Of a DNA stretch of 64,000 nucleotides, positions 27,301 to 36,672 are shown piece after piece (the stretch's first letter is position 1; each line of letters starts with the position of its first letter). The position numbers were made by a program, and so were the translations under genes. This stretch comes from Tanytarsus gracilentus (taxonomy: Eukaryota > Arthropoda > Insecta > Diptera > Chironomidae). The stretch is taken from positions 4,588,001 through 4,652,000 of the forward strand of contig JAXRKN010000039.1 in assembly GCA_038502055.1 (NCBI GenBank), in the 5' to 3' direction. The notes under the pieces are model-generated. The model made no database searches. It was not told the DNA's origin and saw nothing but the letters and a program-made list of their open reading frames with translations.

Positions 27301-27397
27301 CAATACATTTAAGCGTAGCGTTAGCTTTCAACCAAATGATAATTGTATCAAGGCCAATTTAACCCAAGACGTTTCACAGTTAGGCACTCTTGTTTGA
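12179..27397 (+). CDS. meru: RASSF9/10-class Ras-association protein, meru-type (4 coding exons)
   Basis: Predicted CDS is join(12179..12312, 22577..23048, 25559..25848, 25993..27397), giving 766 residues; all three introns have GT-AG ends and compatible phases (2, 0, 2). Residues 46-60 are Gln-rich and an acidic stretch follows near 97-106. The RA (ubiquitin-like) domain spans about 114-210, from IPIYIKGEQRWISGITDETT to VKFTLKRR, and includes the WRRMEQTLDGRTKILKIW segment typical of N-terminal RASSFs of the RASSF9/10 branch. A HGQTIHPK/IERLMKLIL segment near 258-280 leads into a coiled coil; a longer coiled coil lies at about 447-555. The C-terminus ends TLV, a class I PDZ-ligand pattern, after a basophilic KRSVSF site. 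In Drosophila, Meru links Frizzled/Dishevelled polarity to Bazooka in sensory organ precursors. RASSF8 is the main alternative identity; the RA sequence fits RASSF9/10 better. Confidence 0.88.
15638..15673 (+). promoter_or_regulatory. Candidate TATA plus initiator core promoter inside intron 1
   Basis: TATATAA at 15638-15644 is followed by TTCAGTC, whose TCAGTC (15668-15673) is a perfect arthropod initiator. The first T of the TATA lies 32 bases upstream of the initiator A at 15670, the canonical spacing. No DPE is visible around +28. A transcript from here could splice to the exon at 22577 and start at the in-frame ATG at 22641 (Met67), omitting the first 66 residues. In AT-rich DNA such pairs can arise by chance. 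Confidence 0.35.
18309..18326. repeat. Small perfect hairpin
   Basis: GGTTGCCTTTTAGCAACC forms a 6-bp perfect stem around CTTTTA. About 60 bases downstream, GCAAGGGGTGG near 18389 and the partial complement CCACCCC...TTGC near 18493-18510 could form a second, wider hairpin. No miRNA seed was recognised. Function unknown. Confidence 0.4.
22577..23048 (+). CDS. meru: meru-type gene, coding exon 2 (most of the RA domain)
   Basis: Acceptor TTTATAG at 22570-22576 and donor GAG/GTATGC at 23048/23049. The frame is open from the acceptor (LQQQQKLQQLQ) through ATG 22641 to the donor, so the ATG need not be the start. It carries residues 46-202: Gln-rich linker, acidic region and most of the RA domain, ending GAEQSE in phase 0. 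Confidence 0.88.
23049..25558 (+). other. Second coding intron of the meru-type gene
   Basis: Begins GTATGC and ends CTTCCAG. It is AT-rich and I see no exon, repeat array or RNA gene. Frames at 25172-25419 open on both strands over the same interval and look like chance ORFs. Confidence 0.7.
25559..25848 (+). CDS. meru: meru-type gene, coding exon 3
   Basis: Acceptor CTTCCAG at 25552-25558 and donor GAG/GTTAGT at 25848/25849. It encodes residues 203-298 plus two bases, starting VKFTLKRR (last strand of the RA domain), then an Arg-rich IVRRRRHRASR stretch, HGQTIHPK and the IERLMKLIL helix that starts the coiled coil. Phase 0 in, phase 2 out. Confidence 0.9.
25993..27397 (+). CDS. meru: meru-type gene, terminal coding exon (coiled coils and PDZ-ligand tail)
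   Basis: Acceptor TTCAACAG ends at 25992; the exon starts with one base that completes Arg299, continues DRELEISNMEEARHKLREKE, and ends at TGA 27395-27397. It encodes the main coiled coil (about residues 447-555), a Ser/Asn/Gln-rich region with few predicted secondary elements, a GGGG spacer, and the terminal VSQLGTLV. The intron before it is 144 bp. Confidence 0.9.
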
Positions 27398-27642
27398 TAG
27401 CAAATCTTTTATTGTTTTCTATAATTAAAAGAGGGATTTTTAGGGGAGTTCTTGATGAATTCTCAACACCTCCAATTTATTTCGTGTGAATTATAATTTT
27501 TTCTTTTTGCCTAGTCACAATGTCTCACAGCAACAATTTTATTTTTATTATTTTCTTATTGAAGGGAGAATATAAAATTTAAGTATTATTATTTTTATGT
27601 ATGTCTTCGTGTAATGCTCATCATGTTGTGTTTTTTTAAAAT

Positions 27643-27648
27643 AATAAA
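27643..27648 (+). terminator. Poly(A) signal of the meru-type gene
   Basis: AATAAA lies 246 bases after the stop codon and is followed by a T/GT-rich tract (GTGTTTGCTC and GCTTTGTTTTTC), the usual arrangement for 3' end formation. Confidence 0.65.
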
Positions 27649-27665
27649 GTGTTTGCTCATTATGA

Positions 27666-30600
27666 TAAACCGCTTTGTTTTTCATTCTTTGTGTTCTCTA
27701 TTTTGGCTGCTTATTGCGATTCACTCAACACTTTTTTTTATTTCAGCTATTCTCTCTCTCATTCCGCTAATCGTCGTGCTGACTTGCTGATTTGAAACAG
27801 CCTGGGGGATAAGAGATGCCCGTGAGTGAGAGAACAAATCCGTAAAATGAGGCATCATAGCGTCTCGTTACGACTCAACGGTTTTTTACCACTTAATTCT
27901 AAAAATTATTGTCATCGTTTTACATTTTTATTTTCGCAATTCTATGTAAAATTATAAAAAAATCAGTAGTTGAGATTTAAGAGGAGAAAAAGTTCCGTTT
28001 AATGACTTTATCGAGCAATCAAAGATGTTGAAGCGAAAATAATTGCGAACAAGGGGAGGAAACATGTAAGAATATTCATAGACCACTTTATGATGTTGAT
28101 GACCGTCATGTCAGTAAACTCGCTGTTTGAAAAAACTCTTCATGTGTCAATTGAACCAAATTAATGATACGTGAAAGATTTTTTATTCTTCCACATCACA
28201 GACCGCGCCGGCCAGACAACACGGTTGCTTTTCGCCATAATTGACACTAATCGAATTAATCTTTTAATCAGCAAGTGAACGGATTTCGAATTGCGACCAG
28301 GCGAGCAATAATAACTAGACGAGTGAGAGATAAATGTTGTGAAGGTTAGACAAGTTACCGCTTTTTTGTGTCTGATCGTTGAATGGCGACATTGAAATTT
28401 GAAATGCAGAAAGTTGATGAATAGATGTGTGATTATAATTTTTTTGTGAGCAGTGAAATGTTGCTCGAGTGGTTTTGTTAAAAATGTGTGAAGTGTGATG
28501 TAATTTTGGCATTAATGAGATAAGGAAAAATCAATAATAAAATTTATTGACAATAATTGAATAAAAAGATTTCACTTTTTTTTATTTACTAAACTGCTTC
28601 ATAAATTTTTTGCATCGACCATAAGCAAGTTCGTAAATTTGAGGCTTAAGACTTTCTCAAACAATAATCTTACAAAGTTTCATTTTTAATAAAAAAATAT
28701 AATCTCGAGTGAGATAATTTCACCCATTAAAGCCTTAAGTAGAACTTGAAATTATCAAATTATAAAATCATCTAAAGGCTCTGTGCAATTTTCTCTACCC
28801 TAACAATTACCACCAGCTGAGGAACGAACAATTTGCATTTAAATTGTGAATGCATAAAATCAATGATAATATAATATAGAATTTATGATTGATTGACATC
28901 GTCAAGGTGATTGAGGAAATACAATGAAAGGGATTTAGTTTAATTGGATTTGTGAGCGAATTAAATAAATGATCAAATATCTGGAAAATGCATTTAAAAA
29001 ATTTGCATGTTAGTTGCCAATTTGATTGAAGGGATTAAGGCAACATTGTTGTAGGAGAATTGGGACGGATAATTGATGATGTTTCACTGAAACTTGAAAG
29101 TGATTTTGGATTAAAAATTCAAAAATGTTTTTTTCATTTATTTCAGAGAGTGATTTTGAATTAAAAATTCAAAAATTTAAAAAGTTTTTGTTCACTTTTT
29201 ATCAGAAATTGATTTTGGATAATTCAAAAATTTGAAAAATTTTCTTTCTATTTTTTTAGACTAAAAATTTAATTTTAATCATTGAGAAAACTTTCTAAAC
29301 ATTTCTCAACTTAAACTTCTCATAAGATTTTAAATACTGTTGCTAGTAAAATGTGAAAAATTTTATCCCTAAAACTTTATTTCGATAAGAGAAGGAAATT
29401 GAAATTTGGTGTTCTTGATATGAAATTTCATCATGTTGTTGATAGGAGTTGCTTTCGTATGTATAGATTGAAAGTGAGCTGAAAATTGATTCAATTTTCA
29501 CAGAATTTCCCTCGAGTGAAAATAGTTTTTTTGCGAAAATATTTGCAGCGCAAAAACTTTGTTTTGAATTTTTCTATCAAGCTAGTAATTTTCAATAAAA
29601 AAGTTTCAACCCTGAATTTCATCACGTTCGATGACAAAATCATTTACATAAATTGACTTTTTTCTGATTCAACTTTTTATCTCTTTAGTGTGTATAACAA
29701 ATTGCAGTCAAAGCTATTATAAACTCGAGACAATTTCACGGTGTATTTAAATTACTTTATATGCTAATTATTCCAATTATCTTCTCAATTTTTTTTCGTA
29801 ATAGACGTGTGGATTAATGGAATAAATGGACGTTATTTATTGAGCGGACAAAAAAGACATTAATTTGATTACAAATTGAGTTTAAAGTTATTTAATTTTA
29901 TCAACAATTAAGATTTATGGAAAGAAAAGTTTTGATGAAATTTAACAATTTACCAACATAAAAAATTCAATCTGTTAATAATCAATAAAAACCCACATCA
30001 ACTCATCTAGAAAAGTTCCCATAAAGTTTATGAGACTAAAAACTAAATTCAATGATTTCATGTGAAAAAAAATTTAATAAATCGAATTTTCCAACAGATT
30101 TCTCTCGATAAATATCAGAAAATTTATTAAATTCTCAATATTGCAGATTTTCCATTTTCGACAAAGAAAAACTTTATCATAATCTCGAATTTTTCTCTCT
30201 GTTATCATCGGATATAATTGTTAGGAAATGCAACAAGTTTTCTCTATGTTTGGTTCTGAAAAATAATTTCACATTAAAAATAGTTTTCAATTTGAAAAGT
30301 TGGTCGAGAAGACTTTTATTATCCTCTTGTGATGGCTTAATTTATATTAGTCATGCCTCAAAGGCATTCTCGATATTTGCCCAAAAAGTAAATGCAGAAA
30401 ATTTTACAAAATGATTTTATAGTTTTTGATTTAAACTTTTTCTTACTGGGTCGGCCGTTTCAAACTTATCAATTATTAAAATTTCACTAACCGAGTTTTT
30501 TTAATAGAAAAAGTTAAAATGGAATTTTTTTATGTGCGTCCAAGTTTAATTTATTCCAAAGTATAATCAAGGTAGGGTAAAACATAGGAATGTTCACATG

Positions 30601-31619
30601 AAACAATTTTTAGAGAGATAGCACCTGTTCCTCAACATTGCAATGCGACTGATATTTATGTGAAATTATTTTCGTGTGCATAGTTATGAACCTGTTTACC
30701 CGATAGACAGTAAAACATAAAAAGTTAATGCATGACAGCGCAAAATGGCATATGGCGTAAATAGGGGAGCGAGCCGTTGAGAAATTTCTCGTCCATTACA
30801 CGGAATTAAATGCGAAAAAAAGAGTTTTTTTTTGATGATATGAGAAATGAGTCGAGGAAGTGCGGCAAAATATGTTTTTGAGCCCTTGGGCAATTTTTTT
30901 TGCAATTGCTAATGGACAACAAAGTTGCGTAATTGGATCTCTTCAGCAATGAGTTGCTAACGAATCTGTTGATGAGTTTGCGTGTGGGTGAAATTGCTTG
31001 CTGATATATTCTGGTTTTTTATCAAATAAATAACTTCAAAAACGAGTTGATAGAAAAATCCAATAACCGAGTAGATTACTCGAAATTAAGTAATAAAGAC
31101 GAGGTATAATGTGCAAAATGATTATCGATTTCGTAAGACATCTTAAAAAGCGGAAATCATTTACTTAATTGATGGGAAAAAACTCTCAGCCTCTAAATCA
31201 ATTTTAAAGAGTTTATTGAATAAGAAGAAAACATTCATGTAAAATTTTTTACGTGTCACACTCGAAAACAAAAGAGGAAAAATCACTTCAATGTTCATGC
31301 TGCAAAAAAGAGTTTAATCGCATTAAATTCACTCCATTTCGAGGAAACAAAATCGCTCATTTGGCTGTACGTAATTAAAGTTAAGATGAGAGCATTTTAA
31401 GTATGTTTCGTCACTAATGGTACTTTGCCACATAATTCTACACTCTGTACTTCGCTTGGTGAGTGTCATTAGGTCATCTAAGGAGCAAGCGAAAGATGAT
31501 TATGAGCGAGAAGGAGTGAACGAAAGACGTCAAGTGAAAGTCAGTGGGTGGACATTTACGTTGTGATTTATGGGTTTACAACAAAAGATTTTTTGTTTCA
31601 GTTGAAGTTTTTCTTTTGT
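27666..31619. other. Gene-free region with a small minisatellite
   Basis: No coding sequence recognised. The only repeat I could see is the degenerate tandem at 29101-29260. The rest is AT-rich unique-looking DNA. Confidence 0.55.
29101..29260. repeat. Degenerate tandem repeat, about 3 copies
   Basis: TGATTTTGGATTAAAAATTC and close variants start at 29101, 29151 and about 29210, giving units of about 50-59 bp that each include TTCAAAAAT and usually a TTTATTTCAG-like segment. Copies are diverged, suggesting an old local duplication. Confidence 0.6.
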
Positions 31620-31627
31620 ATGACAAC

Positions 31628-31750
31628 TAGAGGTTTCGAAAATCTTTATTTATCGTCCGTCCATTTTTTCAAATTTTTTTAAAAATAAAAAAGGGTTCGG
31701 GATTAAAATGGTCCCGGTTTCGGGATCCCGGGATCCCGCCGAAACCTCTA
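31628..31750. mobile_element. hAT-type MITE, 123 bp, with 8-bp target duplication
   Basis: The element starts TAGAGGTTTCG and ends with the exact complement CGAAACCTCTA. It is flanked by ATGACAAC at 31620-31627 and again at 31751-31758, a perfect 8-bp duplication as made by hAT transposases; TAGAG matches the YARNG end consensus of that superfamily. The right half is GC-rich and internally palindromic (GGGATCCCGGGATCCC), in sharp contrast to the surroundings. There is no coding capacity, so it depends on a transposase in trans. Confidence 0.85.
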
Positions 31751-31758
31751 ATGACAAC

Positions 31759-33497
31759 AAAAAAAATTTAAAAATGAAATCATAAATTAACGTCCCTTTA
31801 ATTCACTCACCCGTCATCACTCAACTAAAAATATCTTGAATATTTTCCGAAACATCCAGCGAAGTAATGATGATAGAATGCTCGAGAGCAGCATGAGCCT
31901 TAGCGTTTCACTTGAAATGAGTGCTGTTAACAGTAAAGGACTTTAATGAGATTCCGCAATGATAACTTCCAAGTGTCATTCATACTACATTTAATGGAGT
32001 TATGAGAAGCTTTCAACCCACACACACACATATTTGAACGCGATATGTTCTTCAAAAAAAGAGAGAGAATCACCAGCGGTCCTTAATTAGAGATCGCATT
32101 TCATTATCCTCAACACGTATAGGCACATGACGAGATGAAAGAGAGAGAAAAAAAGTTATTTGCTTTTCTCGTATGTCGTCAACATAAATACAGCCATAAA
32201 CATGAAGAATTGCTCTGTGATTAATTGCCATTTTTGTCGCGTGATATGAATAAATGACTGGTTTCAACTTTCCTCAGAATCAACCGTGAGTGAGTGAAGC
32301 GTGAGCTTGGGTTAACGAATTTCGTTAATTATCGCAAGCTACCTCAGATGTATGAGGAGGTGAAATTTGATTAAATACTTAATACTTTTTTAGCGATTAA
32401 ATTAAAGTGACACAAAGGATTAAATTCATTAAGATTATAAATATTGAAAATAGTTTGAATTTTTTTTAAAAATCGTCTATCAGTGCAGCAACTCAATATC
32501 AATGAGTTTGATTATATTTTTGTGTCATCCACCCACTCCACATCCATCATGATCTCAGTGAAGAATTGAAGTAGACATTAGAAGTGACAATAAAAGTTTT
32601 TGCTCACCCTCTTTAGTAATTAATTGAAGAAGCAAGAGAGATTTATAGTAATTCAATATAGGTAAAAGAAGATCCAGTTTCAAGTGGTTCAGATAGAAAG
32701 TTAAAGTGATTCTTTTGTGCTTCAAATTAACAACAAAGCGCAATCAATTAACCTTAATGAATTCAAAGACATTTACTGACAACAAAGTAGAAAAAACTTG
32801 TTGAATTATTTCAAAACTAAAAAAGCGCACTACCTTATAATTTGTTATGGTGCTAATAAGCATACGCCCCACATTTCAATTGCTCATTTTTTTTCTTCAC
32901 TCGCTCTTCAGCATGTCGTGTCACAAAGCCATTCAACATTAACCTTGCGAGCCATGTCGACAGCAGCAGCATGAATCGTCGTCACGTTGCGAGAAGCTGA
33001 AAATTTTTTCTGTGAAAAATCAGACATTTAATTGCGAGCTATTATAACGTAGAGAAAAAAATTGTTCTGCTTTTTAGCATGATGCGGTGAATTTGGGTGG
33101 TAAATAATTTAAAATTTTACAAATTATTTAAAAAATTAATTCTAAAATTTAATAATTATTTAAAATAATTTTTTTCTAGTTTATGGAATCAAGATCACAA
33201 TCTTCTGCTCGCGTTAATTCTCGCTGTCATCATCAGGGAAAAAGAGCGGCATGAAAGGCAAAGTGTATTATATTTCACGCTCATCCTCACTTTTTTTTCG
33301 TGAAGATCACGTCTTTGATGGAATTTTTATTACATTCTTTTATTGCCGCTTGACATTGAAGGAAATTTTTCCATTTCTAATGTTTAATTTGTCCTTCAGA
33401 AGAAATGAAAGAACTTGTTGGTAAGGCCTCGATGCTGCGTGTGTTAGGAAAAATTTTAAATTAAGATTTCACCAAAAATTGATTTCTTGAGAAAATT
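31759..33497. other. Gene-free AT-rich region
   Basis: No recognised exon, RNA gene or transposon end between the hAT MITE and the composite element. Short ORFs at 32070-32267 and 32555-32743 have no supporting features. Confidence 0.55.
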
Positions 33498-34139
33498 ACC
33501 CTCGTAGCACAAGCACCTTTTGGCTCTTTTGGCTCTTTAAACTTTTTTTTATCTTTTTACTCTTTGCAAAAAAAGAGTTAAAAAACTTTGGGACCTTCAA
33601 AAGAGCTTTTTTGAGCTTTTTGGAGCTCTTAAAGAGTTCTTTTAGAGCTCTTAAAAAGAGTGCTAAAAATATTTTAGCACGTTTTTAAACTCTTTTTAGA
33701 GCTCTAAAAGAACTCTTTAAGAGCTCTTAAAAAAGATCTAAAAAAAAGTTTTTTTTGAAGGTCCCAAAGCTCTTTTTTAACTCTTTTTTTCGTAAAAAAA
33801 GAGCTCTAAAAGAACACTTAAAGAGCTCTTTCAAAGAGCTCCAAAAAAAAAAAAAAAAATATTTTTTCTCATTTCTTTTCAGATTCTCTTTCTTCTCATT
33901 CTTTTGGAGCTTTTTTTTGTGCTCTTTTGGTGCTCTTTTTCAGAAATCTTTAAGAGCTCTTTTTTAGAACTCTTTAAGAGCTTTTTTAAGAGTTGTTCAT
34001 TTTCCATCCGTTCCACTTTTTTTGTTAGTTTAATTAACCTCGATCCTTATTTTTTTGGTTTCATGTCCTTTTTTGCTCCTGAGTGTGAGAAATATAAGTT
34101 AGTAAAATTTTGAAGTTTTTTTTAATACTTACGATGTTA

Positions 34140-34202
34140 GGATTCGAACCGCGACTCACCCGACACATTTTCTCCTACGCGAGCGCTTAACCGACTGGGC
34201 TA
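34140..34202 (-). repeat. tRNA-derived SINE head (A box and B box)
   Basis: On the minus strand, 34202-34191 reads TAGCCCAGTCGG, a full A box, and 34150-34140 reads GGTTCGAATCC, a full B box, 40 bases further on. Flanking bases do not form a proper acceptor stem, the T stem beyond the B box does not pair, and the D and anticodon arms are degenerate, so a functional tRNA is unlikely. A SINE promoter or a tRNA pseudogene fits. The tail toward 34080 lacks an obvious A-tract on this strand. Confidence 0.65.
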
Positions 34203-34624
34203 CTGCAGAAATATTTATTTATAAACTGTTTGACTAAATGAATATTTAAGTTGTGAAATTCTAGAAAGTACGATATTTCGTAAATTAATACGTATAATTT
34301 CAAACAAAATTTAAATTAGTCAACGTATTGAACATTTATATTTTATTTTGTTTGAAATTTGAATTTGAAATTATATTTACTTTATTTATTTTTTGAAAAA
34401 AACTCATTCGTAAGAGTTAAAAAAGAAGACTTTCAATTCTAAATTTTTTACTTTAATTAAAAATTGATAAAGTGCTCCAAAAGAACTCTTTCATAACTCC
34501 TAAAAAAGAGTCCTTTGAATCCGAAATTATCTACTCTAAAATAAATTTAAAACAAGATGGGTCTGCAAACGGCGTTGCCATTTCCAATAGCTCCGCATAG
34601 ATTAGTACCCTACTCCGTTGCAAT

Positions 34625-35450
34625 GGGCATTAGTGGCACTCCTGGCCGGCCATGATGGACATTCCTTAAAAAATGTTCACTGTCAATCGATTCCCGATGC
34701 AATGATGAGTTCAACGACATACATGAAGCCACAGTTCTAAAAAATGGACATTAGTGGCACTCCTGCCGGCCGTGATGGACATTCTCAAAAATCGTCAGTG
34801 TCAATCGATTCCCGATGCAATGACGAGTTCAACGACATACATGAAGCCATAGTTCTGAAAAATGGACATTAGTGGCACTCCTGGCCGGCCATGATGGACA
34901 TTCATCAAAAATCGTCAGTGTAATCGATTCCCGATGCAATGACGAGTTCAACGAATACATGAAGCCACAGTTTAAAAATGGACATTAGTGGCACTCCTGG
35001 CCGGCCATGATGGAAATTCCTCAAAAATCGTCAGTTCCATTCGATTCCTGGTCAAATTACGAGTTCAACGACATACATGAAGCCATAGTTCTGAAAAATG
35101 GACATTAGTGGCACTCCTGGCCGGCCATGATGGACATTCCTCAAAAATCGTCAGTGTCAATCGATTCCCGATGCAATGACGAGTTCAACGACATACATGA
35201 AGCCACAGTTCTAAAAAATGGACATTAGTGGCACTCCTGGCCGGCCATGATGGACATTCATCAAAAATCATTAATGTCAATCGATTCCTGGTGCAATCAC
35301 GAGTTCAACGATACCCATGAAGCCATAGTTCTGAAAAATGGACATTAGTGGCACTCCTGGGCGGCCATGATGGACATTCCTCAAAAATCGTCAATGTCAA
35401 TCGATTCCTGATGCAATGACGAGTTCAACGATACCCATGAAGCCATATAA
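34625..35450. repeat. Satellite-like tandem array, about 120-bp unit, 7 copies plus a partial
   Basis: TAGTGGCACTCCTG recurs at 34631, 34752, 34870, 34986, 35106, 35226 and 35346, giving spacings of 116-121 bases. Each unit continues with GGCCGGCCATGATGGACATT, TCAATCGATTCC, GAGTTCAACGA and CATGAAGCCA. A degenerate eighth start lies near 35470. Copies are highly similar, with small indels. The unit is much more GC-rich than its surroundings, so it probably came in with the element rather than from local sequence. Confidence 0.9.
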
Positions 35451-35620
35451 GAGAAAATTTGTATGAAAAAGGACATTTTTGCACTCACGGACGGTCCTTG
35501 GAGGGTCGTACCTCAAAACAAAATACTTCTTGCACAACTAGAACCAAAATCCGATCTTTAGCCACAAACCCGAGTGAAATCCGACCAGCCGTTCTTGAGA
35601 TATGCCGCCCACTAAGATCG

Positions 35621-35680
35621 TGAGAAAGTAAGAAAGTAAGAAAGTAAGAAAGTAAGAAAGTGAGAAAGTGAGAAAGTAAG
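35621..35680. repeat. Microsatellite of 8-bp GAAAGTAA units
   Basis: GAGAAAGTAAGAAAGTAA-type units repeat about seven times, with A/G variants (GAAAGTGA) toward the right. It lies between the 120-bp array and the right arm of the composite element, next to a segment reading CCGTTCTTGAGATATGCC. Confidence 0.85.
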
Positions 35681-35865
35681 ATGACTTAAATGGCTCTAAC
35701 TCCTCGTAGGAGCAACCGATTTCAAATCTGTTTTCGCCAGTTTGTAGGGTTTGACTAGGCCTATCTTTTGAGTATATGTTTTGGTATTGCACAATGTTTT
35801 GTGTTGGCACTTGGGGTCGAAAACAGGTTTTGGAAAAATCAAAATTAATATATAGCGGAGTATAA

Positions 35866-36540
35866 AAGAGCTCTAAAAGAATTCTTTTTAAGAGTGAAAA
35901 AAGAGTAATTTTAGTAAAGAAAAATTAACTCTAAAAAAGAGTTGAAAAGGAGCTCTAAAAGAACTCTATTTTAGAGTGAAAAAAAGTGATTTAATTTTTA
36001 TAAAATTTTCTTAAAAAGAGTTGAAAAAAGCTCTAAAAGAACTTTTTAAGGAGTTAACACAGAGGACTTCGAATTATAACAATTTACTCTAAAAAAGAGT
36101 TGAAAAAGAGTCTAAAAGAACTTTTTAAGGAGTTAAAAAAGAGTCTTCGAATTATAAAAATTTTCTCTAAAAAAGAGTTGAAAAAGTCTAAAAGAACTTT
36201 TTTAAGGAGTTAAAAAAGAGTACTTCGAATTATAAAAATTTTCTCTAAAAAAGAGTTGAAAAAGAGCTCTAAAAGAACTCTTTTTAAGGAGTTAAAAAAG
36301 AGTACTTCGAATTATAAAAATTTTCTCTAAAAAAGAGTTGAAAAAGAGCTCTAAAAGAACTCTTTTTAAGGAGTTAAAAAAGAGTACTTCGAATTATAAA
36401 AATTTTCTCTAAAAAAGAGTTGAAAAAGAGCTCTAAAAGAACTCTTTTTAAGGAGTTAAAAAAGAGTACTTCGAATTTTAAAAATTTTCTCTAAAAAAGA
36501 GTTGAAAAAGAGCTCTAAAAGAACTCTTTTAAGGGAGTTA
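35866..36540. repeat. Tandem array with 82-bp unit in the right arm of the composite element
   Basis: AAGAGTTGAAAAAGAGCTCT recurs at 36251, 36333, 36415 and 36497 with an exact 82-base period, and shorter, more diverged versions precede it from about 35866. Each unit contains GAGCTCTAAAAGAACTC, GGAGTTAAAAAAGAG and ACTTCGAATT. The near-identity of the last copies points to recent expansion. Confidence 0.85.
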
Positions 36541-36672
36541 AAAAAGAGTTTTTATCAAAAAGCACTAAAAAAGAGCTCTTAAAGAGTTCTTTTAGAGTTC
36601 TTTTTAGCAACAACTCTTTTAAAGAGCTCTTAAAGAGTAAAAAAAGAGTTTTCTTGTGCTACGAGGGTAATT

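Larger units (their letters stand above)
33498..36668. mobile_element. 3.2-kb composite inverted-repeat element
   Basis: The outer ends are an exact 16-bp inverted repeat, ACCCTCGTAGCACAAG at 33498-33513 and its complement at 36653-36668, with AATT on both outer sides (a 4-bp duplication, although AATT is self-complementary so it could be part of the repeat). Inside, both arms are dominated by repeats of GAGCTCTTAAAGAG and GAACTCTTT in A/T-rich spacers. The right arm is an 82-bp tandem array, the middle a 120-bp GC-richer tandem array, and there is a reverse-oriented tRNA-derived SINE head. No transposase frame is seen. The simplest reading is a non-autonomous DNA transposon that acquired satellites and a nested SINE; the superfamily is unknown. 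Confidence 0.75.

Noticed and set aside
33754..34113. ORFs of about 70 codons in the GAGCTC-rich left arm
   Set aside because: The products are Phe/Ser/Leu/Lys low-complexity from tandem repeats; no domain and no splice context.
34140..34213. Functional tRNA gene on the minus strand
   Set aside because: A and B boxes are perfect but acceptor, D and T stems do not pair; called a SINE head instead.
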